Translations under genes and position numbers: made by a program
Shown: positions 36,741 through 38,162 of the stretch, piece after piece
Layout: each line of letters starts with the position of its first letter
Position numbering within the stretch: the stretch's first letter is position 1
The notes under the pieces: generated by a model
The model's database searches: none
What the model was told of the DNA's origin: nothing
Seen by the model: only the letters and a program-made list of their open reading frames with translations
Source: Podochytrium sp. JEL0797
Taxonomy: Eukaryota; Chytridiomycota; Chytridiomycetes; Chytridiales; Chytriomycetaceae
Direction: 5' to 3'
DNA length: 38,162 nt
Assembly: GCA_027596195.1 (NCBI GenBank)
Contig: JADGJG010000135.1
Location: forward strand, 1-38,162

Positions 36741-37660
36741 CTATTTCGTTCCTTGTCCCTCATAATTCGCCCCCATCGATTTCTTGATCAAAGTCACAAT
36801 CGTCTTCTCCTGCAAGTCATCGACATGGTCCGCCGACACTTCCACCGAAAAAGTCTGCAACACTTGCTTCACGCTTGCAATGTGCACGCTCAACTTGGCC
36901 TTTCTCATCACCTTGACGCCGGGGCCGCACCACGTGAAAAAGAGGAATTTGACTCTTTGCGAGAGTTCGTCGTTGCCAACGACCACGCGGACGAATCCGA
37001 AGGCGGCTTTGTCCTAATTTTTTTGGAGGGGATGGGGTGTGTGAGATGATTGAAAGTGGGAAAGTATATGGGGTGTTGGCGTGTTCCCCGGAAAGAGGAA
37101 GATTAAAAATGAAGGTCCCATGAGGTTTTTGCACGAGATCTCTTTCCCTCTCCCGTCCCCATTCCTCTTCGAGACAGAAAAAAAAGTGGCAGTCCCTGAC
37201 AGTTTGTGTCTCCCCCGCCCAAACTGTGCCCCAAAACACGCCTTCGAACGAGCACCGAGGGCAAGTAAAATAGATGGAGAGAGAGTGAGGAAGGATTGAT
37301 ATTTACATCCTTGAGTTTGGTGGTGATTTCAGCGAGGCCTCCGGAACCTGCCACGAGAAGAAAAAAAAAACGCACATTGTGTTATTGAAGGCTGGGGAGA
37401 CGTTATGAGAGGCCGTCCAAAAAGCGAGTGTGATGAGGCTTACCAGATCCTCCGAGGACAATGTTGTCGCTCTTGTCGTCAGCGTATTCGAGGAGGAGCC
37501 TGGGGGTGCCGAACAAATAAACCAATTTAGAACACGCGGAATTGGGATGAGACGGGCAAAACACGAGGGAAATGGGTGGGGGGAGGTACCAGTTGGTTGG
37601 GGTTTGATCGTTTCTCACGTCTTCATAAGCGACTTTTGCATCAGCGGAAACGGAGGCCAT
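36741..37660 (-). CDS. Coactosin-type ADF-homology actin-binding protein
   Basis: This is a small cytoplasmic F-actin-binding protein of the ADF-H superfamily, coactosin branch. Exons 37590-37660, 37444-37499, 37307-37347 and 36741-37013 give 146 residues, the usual family length (about 140-145). The start is ATG at 37658-37660 (MASVSADAKVAYEDVRNDQT). Family motifs in order: DQTPTNWLLLEYADDKSDN, GGSGSGGLAEITTKLKD, AAFGFVRVVVGNDELS, VKFLFFTWCGPGVKVMRKAK (the long actin-binding helix region), HVEI-like FSVEVSADHVDDL, and the terminal LIKKSMGANYEG. Coactosins lack the filament-severing activity of cofilin and antagonise capping; that is family knowledge. The neighbouring genes show no functional link. 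Confidence 0.93.
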
Positions 37661-37776
37661 GGTGTGGTTTTTTGGGATGGATTTTTTTTCGGATTGGGCA
37701 GGGCACCGCCGCACCGAAATCACTTTCACGTCGTGGATTTAATGCCGTTATACGAAAGAGTGTATCAAATAAAGAT

Positions 37777-37782
37777 TTTATT
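37777..37782 (-). terminator. AATAAA of the Tubby-like gene
   Basis: A canonical hexamer on the minus strand starts about 18 nt past the Tubby stop codon at 37801-37803. Confidence 0.55.
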
Positions 37783-37800
37783 TCCAACGGGAAAAGCGAC

Positions 37801-38162
37801 CTATTCACAAGCGAGTTTGGCATCGAAACTGGGAAAGGCAAACACACACGCAATACACGAAAATTAGATCATGGACCCTCACGCACACACACACGCTCAC
37901 ACACACAAACACACCTCGTCAACGCGATCCCAAACGCCTGCACTGCCGTCATGGGATACTTGAAATCCATCGTAAACTTGTCGGACGCGATTCTTCCAAA
38001 CTGCATGATGATGTAGTCCACTGTTGAGAAGAGGAGAAATTCGGAATGAGAATACGCAAGTGAGAGGGAGGGGGGAGGGGGTGGGGGGGCGCTGCTGCAT
38101 AAAAACGTACAATCATGGTCGTGCACGATTTGAAAGTTCTTGACCGACGCCATCGTCACACG
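37801..38162 (-). CDS. Tubby-like protein (TULP), C-terminal end; 5' part outside the window
   Basis: Three exons are visible: 38111 to the edge, 37915-38020 and 37801-37828. Together they encode [16 protein letters not shown], then [19 protein letters not shown] and [14 protein letters not shown], then SFDAKLACE and stop. This is the diagnostic C-terminal signature of the Tubby domain (the buried C-terminal helix inside the beta-barrel). The domain binds phosphoinositides; in flagellated cells TULP proteins deliver membrane proteins to cilia with IFT-A. The N-terminal 80 percent lies beyond position 38162. Tubby proteins are rare in Dikarya but occur in flagellated lineages, supporting a chytrid-like source. 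The last intron (37829-37914) is rich in CA/TG repeats. Confidence 0.93.
37875..37914. repeat. CA/TG simple repeat in the last Tubby intron
   Basis: An interrupted (CA)n tract on the plus strand (acacacacac, acacacac, acacac) lies just inside the donor site of the intron on the minus strand. It is a likely microsatellite. Confidence 0.75.

Noticed and set aside
37875..37914. Possible CRISPR-like or satellite array
   Set aside because: It is only a short interrupted CA microsatellite inside an intron, with no spacer/repeat structure.

Overview
The window looks like a gene-dense nuclear segment from a flagellated, early-diverging fungus, most plausibly a chytrid. Genes are packed 27-320 bp apart and interrupted by many short introns (mostly about 45-90 nt, GT...AG, pyrimidine-rich before the acceptor). 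The gene set combines fungal-type proteins (a PAK/Cla4-like kinase, Mediator subunit MED13, mitochondrial complex I) with proteins generally missing from Dikarya: a Tubby-like protein, an Integrator subunit 7 homologue and a GT61 glycosyltransferase fused to an O-fucosyltransferase-like domain. The taxonomic call is inference from gene content; no rRNA or marker database was consulted.

Layout from left to right. A decayed 3' remnant of an M17 aminopeptidase (about 103-700, minus) lies just past the end of the RNA polymerase III largest subunit RPC1 (756-6379, minus). A mitochondrial-type PPR protein follows (6499-9870, minus). It is divergent, across 323 bp, from MED13 (10194-16312, plus). 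MED13 is followed on the same strand by a PAK kinase with a CRIB/PBD domain (16423-19271). A convergent block of three minus-strand genes comes next: a 1153-residue protein with propeller-like segments (19562-23614), a Ser-rich disordered 847-residue protein (23642-26294; only 27 bp separates these two) and the GT61/O-FucT fusion (26375-29002). The fusion gene is divergent from INTS7 (29056-32387, plus) with only 53 bp between start codons. INTS7 converges within 51 bp on a coiled-coil protein (32439-33876, minus), which is divergent from the complex I 75-kDa subunit NDUFS1 (34061-36557, plus). Last come a coactosin-type actin-binding protein (36741-37660, minus) and the C-terminal end of a Tubby-like protein (37801 to the window edge, minus).

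Functionally these are mostly housekeeping genes: Pol III transcription, Mediator kinase module, snRNA/mRNA 3' processing (Integrator), mitochondrial RNA and respiration, Rho-type GTPase/actin signalling (PAK, coactosin) and Golgi glycosylation. I see no operon logic, mobile element, CRISPR array, tRNA or rRNA. No previously undescribed multi-gene system is evident. The most unusual items are the two-domain glycosyltransferase, a repeated switch from C-rich to G-rich coding sequence inside long exons, extremely compact gene borders, and two large unrecognised proteins encoded nearly end to end.
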